Of a stretch of 64,000 nt of DNA, positions 33,606 to 44,427 are shown piece after piece. Origin of the DNA: Pelagibacteraceae bacterium AG-426-L23 (GTDB taxonomy: Bacteria > Pseudomonadota > Alphaproteobacteria > Pelagibacterales > Pelagibacteraceae); the NCBI GenBank assembly GCA_003213115.1, contig QCNU01000001.1, positions 496,001 through 560,000 of the forward strand. The letters run 5' to 3'. Made by a program: the position numbers and the translations under genes. Positions within the stretch are counted from its first letter, which is position 1. Each line of letters opens with the position of its first letter. Below the pieces are notes generated by a model, which searched no databases, was not told the origin of the DNA, and saw only the letters and a list, made by a program, of their open reading frames with translations.

Positions 33606-34589
33606 TCAATTGCTTAATTTGTTTAATAAATCCAACATTTTTTTAAAATCATTTGGTAATTCAGACTCAAAATTCATTAATTTATTATTTTTTGGATGGA
33701 TGAAGCCTAAGCTTTTTGCATGAAGCGCCTGTCTGTTAAGACTAATTAATTTTTTTTCGAAATCTTTATTAATTTTTTTAAATTTTATATTTCTTTTTCC
33801 GTATTTTTTATCACCTAATAATGAGTTTCCTTTATATGACATGTGGACCCTTATTTGGTGAGTTCTTCCTGTTAGAAGTTTACATTCTATTAAACTTATT
33901 TTAGGAACATCTTTGATTGAAAATATTTTTTTTGTAAAATAGTTAGTAATTGCTTTCTTTCCTTTAAATTCACTAACTGCCATTAATTGACGATTTTTTT
34001 TACTTCTAGAAATTAAAGTTTCAATTTTTCCACTTAACGGTCTTAATACCCCCCACACTAAAGCAACATATTTTCTTTTTATTTTATGTTCACTAAATTG
34101 TTTTCCTAATTGAGAATGAGCTAAATTATTTTTTGCAACAACTAACAACCCACTAGTCCCTTTATCAATTCTATGAACTATGCCAGGTCTTAAGTGGCCA
34201 TTAAGATCAGATAACTTTTTTTTATATTTATAAATTAAACCATTAACTAACGTATTAGAGTAATTACCTGCGCCTGGATGAACTACTAAACCAGATGGTT
34301 TGTTGATTATAACTATATCCTTGTCCTCATACACAACATCAATTTTTATTTTTTTTGCCTTTACTCCCTCAATTTTATCTCTTTCAACTTTTAAGGAAAT
34401 ATATTCATTTAACTTAATTTTTTTAGAAGGCGAAGTTACTATAAGGTTATTTACTTTAACTTTTTTTGCTTTAATGAATTTTTTTAAGTTAGATCTAGTA
34501 TAGTTATTAATTTTTTGAGATAGTATTATATCTAGTCTTTTACCCACGTCTTCTTCCTTAGGTAAAAATTTTATTGTGTTATTAGTCAT
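33606..34589 (-). CDS. rluD: RluA-family pseudouridine synthase (RluD-like)
   Basis: INKPSGLVVHPGAGNYSNTLVNGL, GIVHRIDKGTSGLLVVAK, LLTGRTHQIRVHM. Confidence 0.93.
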   Translation of the reverse strand: MTNNTIKFLPKEEDVGKRLDIILSQKINNYTRSNLKKFIKAKKVKVNNLIVTSPSKKIKLNEYISLKVERDKIEGVKAKKIKIDVVYEDKDIVIINKPSGLVVHPGAGNYSNTLVNGLIYKYKKKLSDLNGHLRPGIVHRIDKGTSGLLVVAKNNLAHSQLGKQFSEHKIKRKYVALVWGVLRPLSGKIETLISRSKKNRQLMAVSEFKGKKAITNYFTKKIFSIKDVPKISLIECKLLTGRTHQIRVHMSYKGNSLLGDKKYGKRNIKFKKINKDFEKKLISLNRQALHAKSLGFIHPKNNKLMNFESELPNDFKKMLDLLNKLSN

Positions 34590-34612
34590 TTATATTTAAA
34601 TTATATTCATTT

Positions 34613-34689
34613 GCGTTCGTAGCTCAACTGGATAGAGCGTCTGACTTCGGATCAGAAGGTTGAGGGTTCAAATCCTTCCGGGCGCACCA
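34613..34689 (+). tRNA. tRNA-Arg (anticodon TCG)
   Basis: GCGTTCGTAGCTCAACTGGATAGAGCGTCTGACTTCGGATCAGAAGGTTGAGGGTTCAAATCCTTCCGGGCGCACCA folds as a cloverleaf; encoded CCA. Confidence 0.96.
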
Positions 34690-34693
34690 CAAT

Positions 34694-35500
34694 TTATAAT
34701 ATCCAATTTTTTAAATTTTCCCTATTATCTAAAATAAACTTAGGAAAACTTGAGTCTAATTCAACTTTTTTTATTTTGTATCCTCTTTCAAATACATCTT
34801 CACCTTTATCGATTTTTGATTGAATATTTTTTTCATTAACCAGGTGTTCTTTATGAAATTCACCATGTGCAAAAGACTTAATCTTTTTTGATATATTTTT
34901 TGGTGATTGAAGATAAGCGAAATGCCATCCTCCATTTTGTATTATTTGAATATTACGTGGCTTATCTATCCTCCAAAAAGGATATCTTTTAAATTTTAGA
35001 TCTCTTAGCCACTGAGGAGATTTAAGTTTTTTTTTTAAACAAATTCTTGATCCGTGCCAGTTATTTTCATTAAGATTTAAAAGATTTAATTTATACATAA
35101 ACATTTTTTGGGAAAACACGGCGTAATTTTTTTTATCAAATAAATTTAATTTATTAAGATTTGGTATTTCATCTACATCTGATAGGATTATAAGGTCGTT
35201 ATCATTTGCATCTTTTAAACCTTTCATTATTGAATTCCTTTGATGTTGTTCAACCAAAGACTCTCCACCTACATGGGGCTTTTTAATAATCTCGGGCGTG
35301 TCATCAACAACAATATACTTAATTTTTTTTGCAAATTTTTTATATTTACTAATATCAAAATGTAACTTTTTAGTTTTTCCTTGATGGTTTACCGTAGACT
35401 CTACAATTACAAAAAAATCAACTGACTCATTTAAAATATTGAATCTTAGCTCAGCTATATGATCTTCATTAAAATATTGAAAACAGTCAAAAATTGCCAT
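34694..35500 (-). CDS. glycosyltransferase family 17 protein
   Basis: FDCFQYFNEDHIAELRFNILNESVDFFVIVES, IILSDVDEIPNL, GWHFAYL motifs of GT17. Confidence 0.88.
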   Translation of the reverse strand: MAIFDCFQYFNEDHIAELRFNILNESVDFFVIVESTVNHQGKTKKLHFDISKYKKFAKKIKYIVVDDTPEIIKKPHVGGESLVEQHQRNSIMKGLKDANDNDLIILSDVDEIPNLNKLNLFDKKNYAVFSQKMFMYKLNLLNLNENNWHGSRICLKKKLKSPQWLRDLKFKRYPFWRIDKPRNIQIIQNGGWHFAYLQSPKNISKKIKSFAHGEFHKEHLVNEKNIQSKIDKGEDVFERGYKIKKVELDSSFPKFILDNRENLKNWIL

Positions 35501-35503
35501 ACA

Positions 35504-36439
35504 TCAACTAAAATACTTATCTTTAAGTTTTATATAACTTTCATTATTTTTAAAACCGATAATTTCAGATATTTTTTTTAACAATTTTATTTGACCACAA
35601 ATCAACATAAGGCTAATAAATTCTTCCTCTCTATCTAAAATTATTCTTTTTCCTTCATCTTTCAAAAAATTAGGGACAAATATCATATCCATTTCAACTG
35701 GAGTTCTTGTTACATGAGGTCCTATAGTTCTCCAATCACATACTATATAATTTAATTTATTCAAAAAATTTAATAGCTCAGTCCAGGAGGGAGTATTTTT
35801 ATAAATAGAGTGAATTTGAACTTCACATTTAATTAAAAGAGGTTTATAAAATCCTAACCCTTTTAAAATTTCTAACTCTGCTCCTTGTGTATCTATTTTT
35901 AAAAAATCTAAAGAGTTTATCTTTAAATTTTTTAAGCAATTATTGATTGTATCACACTCAATATTTTTTGTTTCCGTTACATCAAATAAATGAAAATCTT
36001 TTTCTTTAAATCCAGAAATTCTAATAGAATTTTTATCTGGTTCATACATGGACGAACTTCCAAGACGTTTACCTAACACAAAGAGTTTTTTATTTCCTTT
36101 TGAGCTCCACAAACCCTTGTTTATATACTTATTACCCTCTAAATTTGTTTGGTCTTTGATCGGGTCAACCAATATAGGGTTAAAATATTTTTCATATAAT
36201 TTTGGAAAAAATATATCAGAATTAAACCCTCCTTGAGAACCGGCATCTAAAGCAATTAATCTTTTATCTTTTAAAAGTTTTTTTAATTCACTTTCAAAAT
36301 TATAACTATCATTTGCTTGATGTCTTTTTTCAATTAGGTAGTTAATTATTGTAGTATTATTTTCTAAAAATTTGTTTACCCTTAATATTATTGGAGCTAA
36401 CCTCTTAGCAAGACTTTTCTTTATTTTATTTGAAGCCAT
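35504..36439 (-). CDS. FkbM family methyltransferase
   Basis: LIALDAGSQGG, LDFLKIDTQGAELEILKG, VDPIK. Confidence 0.87.
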   Translation of the reverse strand: MASNKIKKSLAKRLAPIILRVNKFLENNTTIINYLIEKRHQANDSYNFESELKKLLKDKRLIALDAGSQGGFNSDIFFPKLYEKYFNPILVDPIKDQTNLEGNKYINKGLWSSKGNKKLFVLGKRLGSSSMYEPDKNSIRISGFKEKDFHLFDVTETKNIECDTINNCLKNLKINSLDFLKIDTQGAELEILKGLGFYKPLLIKCEVQIHSIYKNTPSWTELLNFLNKLNYIVCDWRTIGPHVTRTPVEMDMIFVPNFLKDEGKRIILDREEEFISLMLICGQIKLLKKISEIIGFKNNESYIKLKDKYFS

Positions 36440-36445
36440 TGAAAA

Positions 36446-37153
36446 TTATTTTTTTGTAAATGTGGCTATTCCTATCTTTTTTCCCTCAATAACAGATGAA
36501 GAACAATGTAAATGAGATCTATCAAAAATTAACATAGAACCCACTTCCCATTCATAAATAAACTCCACCTCAAGACCTCTTAAGTTTTCTATATTTTCGT
36601 GAGTTAAATACTTTTCATGAATCTCTTTATCAAATGGTTTATTGCCGTATAGTTTTAAATGTTCAGAGGATCTTTTGTTTTGGCCATAACTTAAATTTTT
36701 TTTCTTAAGTTCTTCTTTATCCAAAGTAAAAGATGTTGAGCCTCCATAAAATCTATTTTTAAAAATTACTGTGCTCCCAACTGGAGTTAAAGGAATTAAA
36801 GTTTGCTTATAAACTAAATTTTCTGAATTAAAACCAGCATCAACATGAAGACCAATTGGTGAATAGCTCTCCTGAATAAGACCATAAATATCTTTTCCAC
36901 TATCATCTTGTAGATTGTCCATTTTGAACTCACCTATTTCATTTTTTACTCTGTCATAAAATATTTTTTCAAGTTTCTCATTATAACCTTGTAACCATCT
37001 TTTTTTTATAACATTTTGTTTTTTATTGTGAACAGTAGTAGGTAATTTTTTATAAAGGTCTAAAAAATCATTTATCTCCTCTTTGTTAAACAAGTTTTTT
37101 AAAACCTTAGGAGGGCTTTCAAATTTTTTAATTTTCTCTCTTTTTTCTTCCAT
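36446..37153 (-). CDS. putative 2OG-Fe(II) oxygenase-like protein
   Basis: Possible HxD...H triad: GLHVDAG and RSHLHCSS with downstream basic residue. Confidence 0.55.
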   Translation of the reverse strand: MEEKREKIKKFESPPKVLKNLFNKEEINDFLDLYKKLPTTVHNKKQNVIKKRWLQGYNEKLEKIFYDRVKNEIGEFKMDNLQDDSGKDIYGLIQESYSPIGLHVDAGFNSENLVYKQTLIPLTPVGSTVIFKNRFYGGSTSFTLDKEELKKKNLSYGQNKRSSEHLKLYGNKPFDKEIHEKYLTHENIENLRGLEVEFIYEWEVGSMLIFDRSHLHCSSSVIEGKKIGIATFTKK

Positions 37154-37155
37154 AT

Positions 37156-37962
37156 TTATTCACCCATATTAATTAAAGTTCCTCTTATTCTTGCTCCAAA
37201 ATAAGACATATAAAAAACTATTACACCCAATATAAAATAAATTATTGCAATTGAAATTGATTTAATTATTTGAAACCAGTCTATGGTATTGTTAATTAAT
37301 ATATTTCGCATTTCTTCAAATATATGGACCAAAGGAAGAGCTTTGGCAACAACTTGAAGAACTTCAGGCAGTATTTCTATTGGATAGTAAATACAGCCCA
37401 AAGGTGCCAAGAAAAATAAACTCGCCCATGCAATATTTTCAAATGAGGGACCAAATCTAATTAATCCAGATGTAACCAGCAATCCTAAGCTAACACCAAA
37501 AATGTATAAAGCTAACAGTAAAAAAACCAAGGGCACTCCAAGCTTAAATATTGATACACCAAATAAAGGTATAGCCAAAGCTGCAGCAGGCAGTAAACCA
37601 ATCAAGGTTCTTAAAATTGCTGTAATTGTCAAAGCGGTAATTATTTCACTTATTTTTATTGGTGCAATAAATAAATTTGTAAAATTCCTACTCCAAATTT
37701 CCTCTAAAAACATAATATTGTAACTGATACTAGCTCTAAATAAAAAATCATAAAGAATTGCTGCAGTTAAAATTATTCCAACAGCATCAGTATAATAGGT
37801 AGATCCAACAGTAAAAAACTTAGAAATAAAACCCCATAAAAAAATTTGAACAGTAGGCCAATAAATTAAATCTATTATCCTTGGCAAGGAGTTACTTATT
37901 AAATAAATATGCCTAAGTCCAAGTGCGTAAATTTTTAAAAAGTTCATATTAACCTCTCGCAA
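37156..37962 (-). CDS. ABC-2 type transporter permease
   Basis: Six-TM protein adjacent to an ABC ATPase; ABC-2 membrane pattern. Confidence 0.85.
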   Translation of the reverse strand: MREVNMNFLKIYALGLRHIYLISNSLPRIIDLIYWPTVQIFLWGFISKFFTVGSTYYTDAVGIILTAAILYDFLFRASISYNIMFLEEIWSRNFTNLFIAPIKISEIITALTITAILRTLIGLLPAAALAIPLFGVSIFKLGVPLVFLLLALYIFGVSLGLLVTSGLIRFGPSFENIAWASLFFLAPLGCIYYPIEILPEVLQVVAKALPLVHIFEEMRNILINNTIDWFQIIKSISIAIIYFILGVIVFYMSYFGARIRGTLINMGE

Positions 37963-38668
37963 GTTTTAAAAAAGTTTCCTCTAAATTACTTCTACCGTGT
38001 TTCTTTATTATTTGTGCACAAGTTCCACGATCGATAATCTTTCCTTTTTTCATCATTATAATATTGTCACAAAGTCTCTCTACTTCATTCATATTGTGTG
38101 AAGCTAGTAAAATAGTAACCTGGTTTTTTAACTTATATGACTGAATATATCCTCTAATGTAGTCACCTACATCTGGATCTAAACTTGCTGTTGGTTCATC
38201 TAGAAAAAGTATTTCAGGTTTATTAATTAAAGATTTTGCAAGCGAAACTCTATTTTTTTGTCCTGAAGACAATTCCCCAGTTTTTTTTTTTAAGAACTGT
38301 TTTAAATCAAGTTCATTTGATAACTCGTTTATTCTCTCACTTAAATTTTTTACACTATATAATCTCCCATAAATTTCTAGGTTTTGCTTTACAGTTAATT
38401 TTTTTGGAAGCTCAATATAGGGAGATGCAAAATTAATTTTTGATAAAATACCATCCCTTTTTTCTTTGTTTAAATTTTTATTATCTATAATAATTTCTCC
38501 TCCAGATGGCTTAATTAATCCAAGCATCATACCAATTGATGTGGTTTTTCCACAACCGTTAGGTCCCAATAATCCAACCGTTTGATTTTTTTTAATATCA
38601 AAGCTTATGTCACTTACTGCAGGATTATTATTAAATGTTTTAGTAAGATTTTTTACTTGGATAAACAT
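37949..38668 (-). CDS. ABC transporter ATP-binding protein
   Basis: Walker A GPNGCGKTTS, signature LSSGQKNRVSLAKSL, Walker B ILFLDEPTASLD. Confidence 0.95.
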   Translation of the reverse strand: MFIQVKNLTKTFNNNPAVSDISFDIKKNQTVGLLGPNGCGKTTSIGMMLGLIKPSGGEIIIDNKNLNKEKRDGILSKINFASPYIELPKKLTVKQNLEIYGRLYSVKNLSERINELSNELDLKQFLKKKTGELSSGQKNRVSLAKSLINKPEILFLDEPTASLDPDVGDYIRGYIQSYKLKNQVTILLASHNMNEVERLCDNIIMMKKGKIIDRGTCAQIIKKHGRSNLEETFLKLARG

Positions 38669-39622
38669 TTAATTAGATGCTTTTTTGAGTCTATCATTTA
38701 TAGCTATACCAAAACCTTTATTGGGAATCTTAATAACATTAATTTTTTTATATTTTAAATTTTTTATTTTTCTGAATGTTTTATACAAATTTTTACCAGC
38801 CTCTTTCAAATTTCCTTTTTTACTTAAATTAAACAAGTTTTTACTCTTTTTATACCTTTTGCCAAAAACTATAAATGCGGCTTTATCTTCTCTTGTTTTA
38901 CAATTTAATTTCATAGGTATACCTGGAGAATAATGCTTTTTAAGCATACCAGGTGAAATAATTTTATTCATTTTTTTTGAGAAAGATATTTTTTTTTTTA
39001 AAACTCTTTCAATATCTTTTTTTAAAACCAAACCTGGTCTCACAATTTTTATTTCTTTTGATACTTTTATAACAGTCGATTCCAAACCAATTTTCGAACG
39101 TCCTCCATTCAGTATAAATTTAACTTTTTTACCAAATTCTTCAATTACGTCACCAGCTGAAACAGGACTTATTCTTGATGATATATTTGCACTTGGGATG
39201 GCAAGGGGAAAATTTATTTTTTTCATAAGTTTTTTTATATCCCTATGTTTTGGAAATCTAACTGCTATTGTATCTAAATTTGCATTGGCATGTGGGCAAA
39301 TTTTTGATTTCTTCTTTTTTTTTAAAATATAGGTTAATGGTCCTGGAGAAAATTTATAATACAGTTTTAAAAAACTCGAATTAATATACGCATCTTCTTT
39401 AAGGTCATTTAAATTATTATAATGAATTATAAGAGGGTTTTTTTTTGGCCTTTTTTTTAAATTAAATATTTTTTTGATCGCAGCTTTTTTATAGGCATTA
39501 CCAGCTAATCCATAGACAGTCTCAGTAGGCAATGCAACTATGTGGTTTTTCATTAAAAGATTTTTTGCTTTATTTAAATTTTTCTGTGAATTTTTATATA
39601 TATTTGAATAGATATTTTTCAT
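38669..39622 (-). CDS. tsaC: L-threonylcarbamoyladenylate synthase (Sua5 type)
   Basis: HIVALPTETVYGLAGNAYKKAAIKKIFNLKKRPKKNPL; PSANISSRISPV; C-terminal Sua5 domain. Confidence 0.94.
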   Translation of the reverse strand: MKNIYSNIYKNSQKNLNKAKNLLMKNHIVALPTETVYGLAGNAYKKAAIKKIFNLKKRPKKNPLIIHYNNLNDLKEDAYINSSFLKLYYKFSPGPLTYILKKKKKSKICPHANANLDTIAVRFPKHRDIKKLMKKINFPLAIPSANISSRISPVSAGDVIEEFGKKVKFILNGGRSKIGLESTVIKVSKEIKIVRPGLVLKKDIERVLKKKISFSKKMNKIISPGMLKKHYSPGIPMKLNCKTREDKAAFIVFGKRYKKSKNLFNLSKKGNLKEAGKNLYKTFRKIKNLKYKKINVIKIPNKGFGIAINDRLKKASN

Positions 39623-39642
39623 ATTAAGATTATTATATTTTT

Positions 39643-39897
39643 ATGAAAACAAAAAATATTCCAGGTAACATCAAAAGTAAATCATTAAAAGAAGCTAAAA
39701 ACGAAATTAACGATATTCTAAACAAATTAGAAAAAAATGATATTGATTTAGACAAATCTATGGAACAGTATAAAAGATTAGTTGAACTAAATCATCATAT
39801 AGACAATTTGTTTAAATCAAAATTTAAAGACATATCTGCCATGACTAAAAAAATCAAAAATAGAAAGATAAAAAAAAATAGAAATGCAAAAAAATAG
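39643..39897 (+). CDS. xseB: exodeoxyribonuclease VII small subunit
   Basis: SLKEAKNEINDILNKLEKNDIDLDKSMEQYKRLVEL; upstream of ispA-dxs. Confidence 0.87.
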   Translation: MKTKNIPGNIKSKSLKEAKNEINDILNKLEKNDIDLDKSMEQYKRLVELNHHIDNLFKSKFKDISAMTKKIKNRKIKKNRNAKK

Positions 39898-40759
39898 TTT
39901 TACTATAAATGCAAATAAAACAGACAATTTTATTAAAAAATACTTAAATCAACAAAAAAAAACATTTCTAATTCATCCAATGAAGTATGGTGTTTTATCG
40001 GGAGGGAAGAAAATAAGATCCTCAGTTATAATTAATACCGGTAAAATGTTTAACTTAAATACTAGCAAGCTTATTGCTGTATGTGCAGCTGTTGAATGTA
40101 TACATAGTTATTCCCTAATTCATGACGATCTACCATGTATGGATAATGACAAGCTTAGAAGAGGAAAGCCATCAGCCCATATAAAGTTTGGAGAGTCAAC
40201 AGCAGTTTTAGCTGGCAACTCATTACTTACTTTGGCTTTTGAAATAATAGCTGACAAGAAATATAAAATAAACAACAAATCAAAAATAGAATTAATTAAA
40301 TCTTTAGCACTATGCTCTGGTCATTCAGGAATAGCTGGTGGACAGCAACTGGATCTTAGTTTTGAAAAAAAGAGAAAAAGTTTTAAAGAAATTTTAGATA
40401 TGCAAAGAAAAAAGACTGGTAAATTATTTAACTTCTGCTGTTATTCTGCAGGAGTAATTGCAAAAAGAAATAATAGAATAAAAAAAGAATTAAGCAGTTT
40501 GGGTGAAGATATAGGTTTATTATTTCAATTAGCAGATGATTTTCTTGATATTAAAGGATCAAAAAAAATTATTGGAAAACCAACTAAAAAAGATAAAAAA
40601 AAGGGTAAATCTACTTTAATTAACCTTATTGGTTACAAAAAAGCAGAAATTTTTGCAAATAAACTTAAAACAGATATATTAAGAAGACTTTTTAAACATG
40701 GAAAAAAAGCAAATGACTTAATTAAGACAGTTGAGTTTATAATAAATAGAAACTTTTGA
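39884..40759 (+). CDS. ispA: polyprenyl (farnesyl) diphosphate synthase
   Basis: [22 protein letters not shown] and [13 protein letters not shown] Asp-rich motifs. Confidence 0.94.
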   Translation: MQKNSFTINANKTDNFIKKYLNQQKKTFLIHPMKYGVLSGGKKIRSSVIINTGKMFNLNTSKLIAVCAAVECIHSYSLIHDDLPCMDNDKLRRGKPSAHIKFGESTAVLAGNSLLTLAFEIIADKKYKINNKSKIELIKSLALCSGHSGIAGGQQLDLSFEKKRKSFKEILDMQRKKTGKLFNFCCYSAGVIAKRNNRIKKELSSLGEDIGLLFQLADDFLDIKGSKKIIGKPTKKDKKKGKSTLINLIGYKKAEIFANKLKTDILRRLFKHGKKANDLIKTVEFIINRNF

Positions 40760-42681
40760 TGAATAAAAAATTACTAGATAAAATTAATTACCCTTCAGAC
40801 CTAAGGAAGTTTGAAAAAAAGGATTTAAAACAAATTTCGAATGAATTAAGAAATGAACTAATTGAAGTTGTTTCTGAAACAGGGGGTCACTTAGGAGCAG
40901 GTCTTGGAGTCGTTGAGCTTACAGTTGCTTTACACTATGTTTTTAATACTCCCCAAGATAAGTTAGTTTGGGATGTAGGTCATCAATGCTACCCACACAA
41001 AATTATTACTGGCAGAAAGGATAAAATCAGAACTCTTCGACAAGGAGGTGGTTTATCTGGTTTTACAAAAAGATCAGAAAGCGAATATGATCCTTTCGGA
41101 GCAGCACATAGTTCTACTTCAATCTCTTCAACTTTGGGTATGGCTACAGCAAAAAAATTATCTAATGATAGCAATAATGTTATTGCTGTTATAGGCGATG
41201 GTGCGATGAGTGCTGGAATGGCTTACGAAGCTATGAATAACGCAGGCGCAATGAAGTCAAGGCTTATAGTAATACTTAATGATAATGATATGTCTATAGC
41301 TCGTCCAGTTGGAGCTATGAGCAAATATTTAGCAAGACTTTTGTCCGGAAAAATTTATTTTAGCTTTAGAGAAACTATAAAATTAATTTTGTCTGCATTT
41401 TCGAAAAGATTTTCAAAACGTGCTGGAAAAGCGGAAGATATGTTACGAAGCATGTTTACTGGTGGAACTTTATTTAATGAGTTAGGATTTTATTATATTG
41501 GACCAATAGACGGTCACGATGTAGATGACATGGTTACTATTTTAGAGAACGTCAAAAATACAAAATATGATGGACCTATACTAATCCACGCTATAACTAA
41601 AAAAGGCAAAGGATATGAGCCTGCTGAACAATCTGGAGATAAATATCATGGAGTTTCAAAATTTAATGTAGTTACTGGTGAGCAATCCAAGAAAAAATCA
41701 AATGCTCCTTCTTATACGAAAGTTTTTGCGAATACCCTAATAAAACACGCCGAAAAAGACACAAAAATTATTGGAATAACAGGGGCTATGCCATCTGGTA
41801 CTGGACTCGATTTGTTTGAAAAAAAATTTCCTGACAGAATGTTTGATGTCGGTATAGCGGAGCAACATGGCGTTACATTTGCAGCTGGATTAGCTACTGA
41901 GGGATATAAGCCTTTTGCAGCAATATATTCAACTTTTCTTCAAAGAGCTTACGATCAAGTAGTACATGATGTAGCTATACAATCCCTTCCAGTGAGATTT
42001 GCAATAGATAGAGCAGGTCTAGTTGGTGCAGACGGACCAACACACGCAGGATCTTTTGACATTACTTACTTGTCTACTTTACCAAATTTTGTAGTGATGG
42101 CCGCTAGCGACGAAGCAGAACTTGTTCGAATGATTAACACTTCAGTTAATATTAATGATAGACCTTCAGCTTTCAGATATCCAAGAGGAAACGGAGTTGG
42201 TATTACTCTTCCAGGTATTGATGAAACTATTGAAATAGGAAAAGGCAAAGTTATTAAAGAAGGCAAACAGGCAGCAATACTTAGTTTTGGTGGAAGATTA
42301 CAAGAATGTTTAAAAGCTTCGGAAATTTTATCTTCAAAAGGAATTAAAGTTACAATTATTGACGCTAGATTTGCAAAACCTTTAGATGAAAAACTAATAA
42401 TGGAAATAGCAGCTAATCATGAAGTTGTAGTTTCTATTGAAGAAGGTTCTGTTGGCGGTTTTGGATCTCATGTAATGCAATTACTTTCAAATAGAGGTGT
42501 CTTTGATAAAGGGTTAAAGTTTAGAGCCATGATTTTACCTGACCAATTTATTGATCAAGATGATCCAAAAAAAATGTATGAAAAAGCTGGTTTAGATAGT
42601 GATGCAATAGTTAACACTATTGAAAACGCTCTTAATTCTAATGTAGTAATTGCACAAAATAAAAACAAAAACTCCAATTAA
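40756..42681 (+). CDS. dxs: 1-deoxy-D-xylulose-5-phosphate synthase
   Basis: [59 protein letters not shown]. Confidence 0.98.
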   Translation: MMNKKLLDKINYPSDLRKFEKKDLKQISNELRNELIEVVSETGGHLGAGLGVVELTVALHYVFNTPQDKLVWDVGHQCYPHKIITGRKDKIRTLRQGGGLSGFTKRSESEYDPFGAAHSSTSISSTLGMATAKKLSNDSNNVIAVIGDGAMSAGMAYEAMNNAGAMKSRLIVILNDNDMSIARPVGAMSKYLARLLSGKIYFSFRETIKLILSAFSKRFSKRAGKAEDMLRSMFTGGTLFNELGFYYIGPIDGHDVDDMVTILENVKNTKYDGPILIHAITKKGKGYEPAEQSGDKYHGVSKFNVVTGEQSKKKSNAPSYTKVFANTLIKHAEKDTKIIGITGAMPSGTGLDLFEKKFPDRMFDVGIAEQHGVTFAAGLATEGYKPFAAIYSTFLQRAYDQVVHDVAIQSLPVRFAIDRAGLVGADGPTHAGSFDITYLSTLPNFVVMAASDEAELVRMINTSVNINDRPSAFRYPRGNGVGITLPGIDETIEIGKGKVIKEGKQAAILSFGGRLQECLKASEILSSKGIKVTIIDARFAKPLDEKLIMEIAANHEVVVSIEEGSVGGFGSHVMQLLSNRGVFDKGLKFRAMILPDQFIDQDDPKKMYEKAGLDSDAIVNTIENALNSNVVIAQNKNKNSN

Positions 42682-43760
42682 CCACATTGAGCTTTGTTCA
42701 TAAGGTAGTGATCCAAAAGAACACATGCTAGCATTGCCTCTCCAATAGGAACAGCTCTAATTCCAACACAAGGGTCATGACGACCTTTGACTGAAATATT
42801 AGTATTTTTTCCTTTTTTATTCACCGTTTCTCTATTATTTAAAATTGATGAAGTGGGTTTAACAGCAAATGACGCAATAATATTTTGACCAGAAGATATT
42901 CCTCCAAGAATACCACCAGCATTATTAGATTTAAATTTTACTTTTCCTGAATTAGATCTCATTTCATCTGAATTTTCTTCACCACTTAAAAATGCAGAGC
43001 TCATTCCCGACCCAATGTTCACACCTTTGACAGCGTTTATACTCATTAAAGCTGAGGCAATATCAGCATCCAGTTTTGAGTATATTGGAGCACCAAGCCC
43101 AACGGGTACACCAGAAGCTCTTAACTCTATTATAGCTCCACAAGATGAGCCAGATTTTCGAACTGCCATTAAGTATTTTTCCCAAATTTTTACTGATTTT
43201 TTATCTGGACAAAAAAACGGATTCTTTCTAATTTCTTTGTCGTTCCAGTTTTCTTTTTCACATGACATCAAACCCAACTGTGTTACAGCGCCTATAATAT
43301 TAAATTTATTACCTAAAATTTTTTTTAATACAGTTTTAGCTATTGAACCTGCTGCAACTCTGCAAGCAGTCTCCCTTGCTGATTGTCTACCGCCACCTCT
43401 AAAATCTCTTATTCCATATTTTTTAAAATACGTATAGTCAGCATGACCAGGTCTAAATTTTTCTTTAATAGATTCATAATCTCTAGATCTTTTATCTTCG
43501 TTATGAATTATCATTGATATGGGAGTCCCTGTGCTCTTTCCTTGAAAAATACCTGATAATATTATCACCTTATCAGCTTCTTTTCTCTGGCTTGTGAATT
43601 TTGAAGCACCAGGTCTTCTCTTATTCATTTCTATTTGTATATCCTTTTCGGATATAGCTATATTTGGTGGACAACCATCAATAACACAGCCAATTGAAGG
43701 ACCATGTGACTCTCCCCACGTTGTAAATCGAAATATTTTACCAAAAGTATTAAAAGACAT
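42678..43760 (-). CDS. aroC: chorismate synthase
   Basis: [64 protein letters not shown]. Confidence 0.98.
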   Translation of the reverse strand: MSFNTFGKIFRFTTWGESHGPSIGCVIDGCPPNIAISEKDIQIEMNKRRPGASKFTSQRKEADKVIILSGIFQGKSTGTPISMIIHNEDKRSRDYESIKEKFRPGHADYTYFKKYGIRDFRGGGRQSARETACRVAAGSIAKTVLKKILGNKFNIIGAVTQLGLMSCEKENWNDKEIRKNPFFCPDKKSVKIWEKYLMAVRKSGSSCGAIIELRASGVPVGLGAPIYSKLDADIASALMSINAVKGVNIGSGMSSAFLSGEENSDEMRSNSGKVKFKSNNAGGILGGISSGQNIIASFAVKPTSSILNNRETVNKKGKNTNISVKGRHDPCVGIRAVPIGEAMLACVLLDHYLMNKAQCG

Positions 43761-43794
43761 AATTATTTAATGTATAAATTATTTTAAAGAAATT

Positions 43795-44427
43795 ATGAAT
43801 CAAAAAAATGGCAAAAATTCACTTGGGCTAGATAGTTGCTTTGAAGATCTAGAAAATCCGATAGATTTGTTCAAAAAATGGTTTGCAAAGGCCAAAGATA
43901 ATGAAATTAACGACCCAAATGCATTAGCATTAGCAACCTCAGACAATACAAACCAACCAAGTGTAAGAATGGTTTTATTGAAAGATATAACTGACAAAGG
44001 ATTTGTTTTTTATACAAATTTTGAAAGTAGAAAAAGCATAGAACTTAAAAAAAATCAAAAAGCCTCAATGTGCTTCCATTGGAAAAGTCTTAGAAGGCAA
44101 GTTAGAATAATTGGTAAAGTTGAACAAGTTACAGATAAAGAAGCTGATGAATATTTTAGTTCAAGACCTTACAAAAATAGAATTGGAGCTTGGGCATCTT
44201 CTCAATCTAAGGTGCTGGATAAACGTGAAAATTTTTTAAAAAAGATTAAAGAATTTGAAAGAAAATATTCAGATAAAAATAATGTTCCAAGACCTCCTCA
44301 CTGGTCTGGGTGGAGAGTTTTACCAAGCGAAGTCGAATTTTGGCTTGACGCTGAGGGTAGAGTACATGAAAGATTAAACTATAAAATTAAAAGTGGCAAG
44401 TGGATCAAAGAACTTTTATATCCTTAA
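43795..44427 (+). CDS. pdxH: pyridoxamine 5'-phosphate oxidase
   Basis: PSVRMVLLKDITDKGFVFYTNFESRKS...PPHWSGWRVLPSEVEFW. Confidence 0.97.
   Translation: MNQKNGKNSLGLDSCFEDLENPIDLFKKWFAKAKDNEINDPNALALATSDNTNQPSVRMVLLKDITDKGFVFYTNFESRKSIELKKNQKASMCFHWKSLRRQVRIIGKVEQVTDKEADEYFSSRPYKNRIGAWASSQSKVLDKRENFLKKIKEFERKYSDKNNVPRPPHWSGWRVLPSEVEFWLDAEGRVHERLNYKIKSGKWIKELLYP

Noticed and set aside
34613-39650. Possible att duplication of the tRNA-Arg 3' end bounding the glycan patch
   Set aside because: Scanned the far side for TTCAAATCCTTCCGGGCGCACCA-like repeats and saw none; no integrase nearby.
43015-43437. 140-aa plus-strand ORF inside aroC
   Set aside because: Antisense shadow of chorismate synthase.
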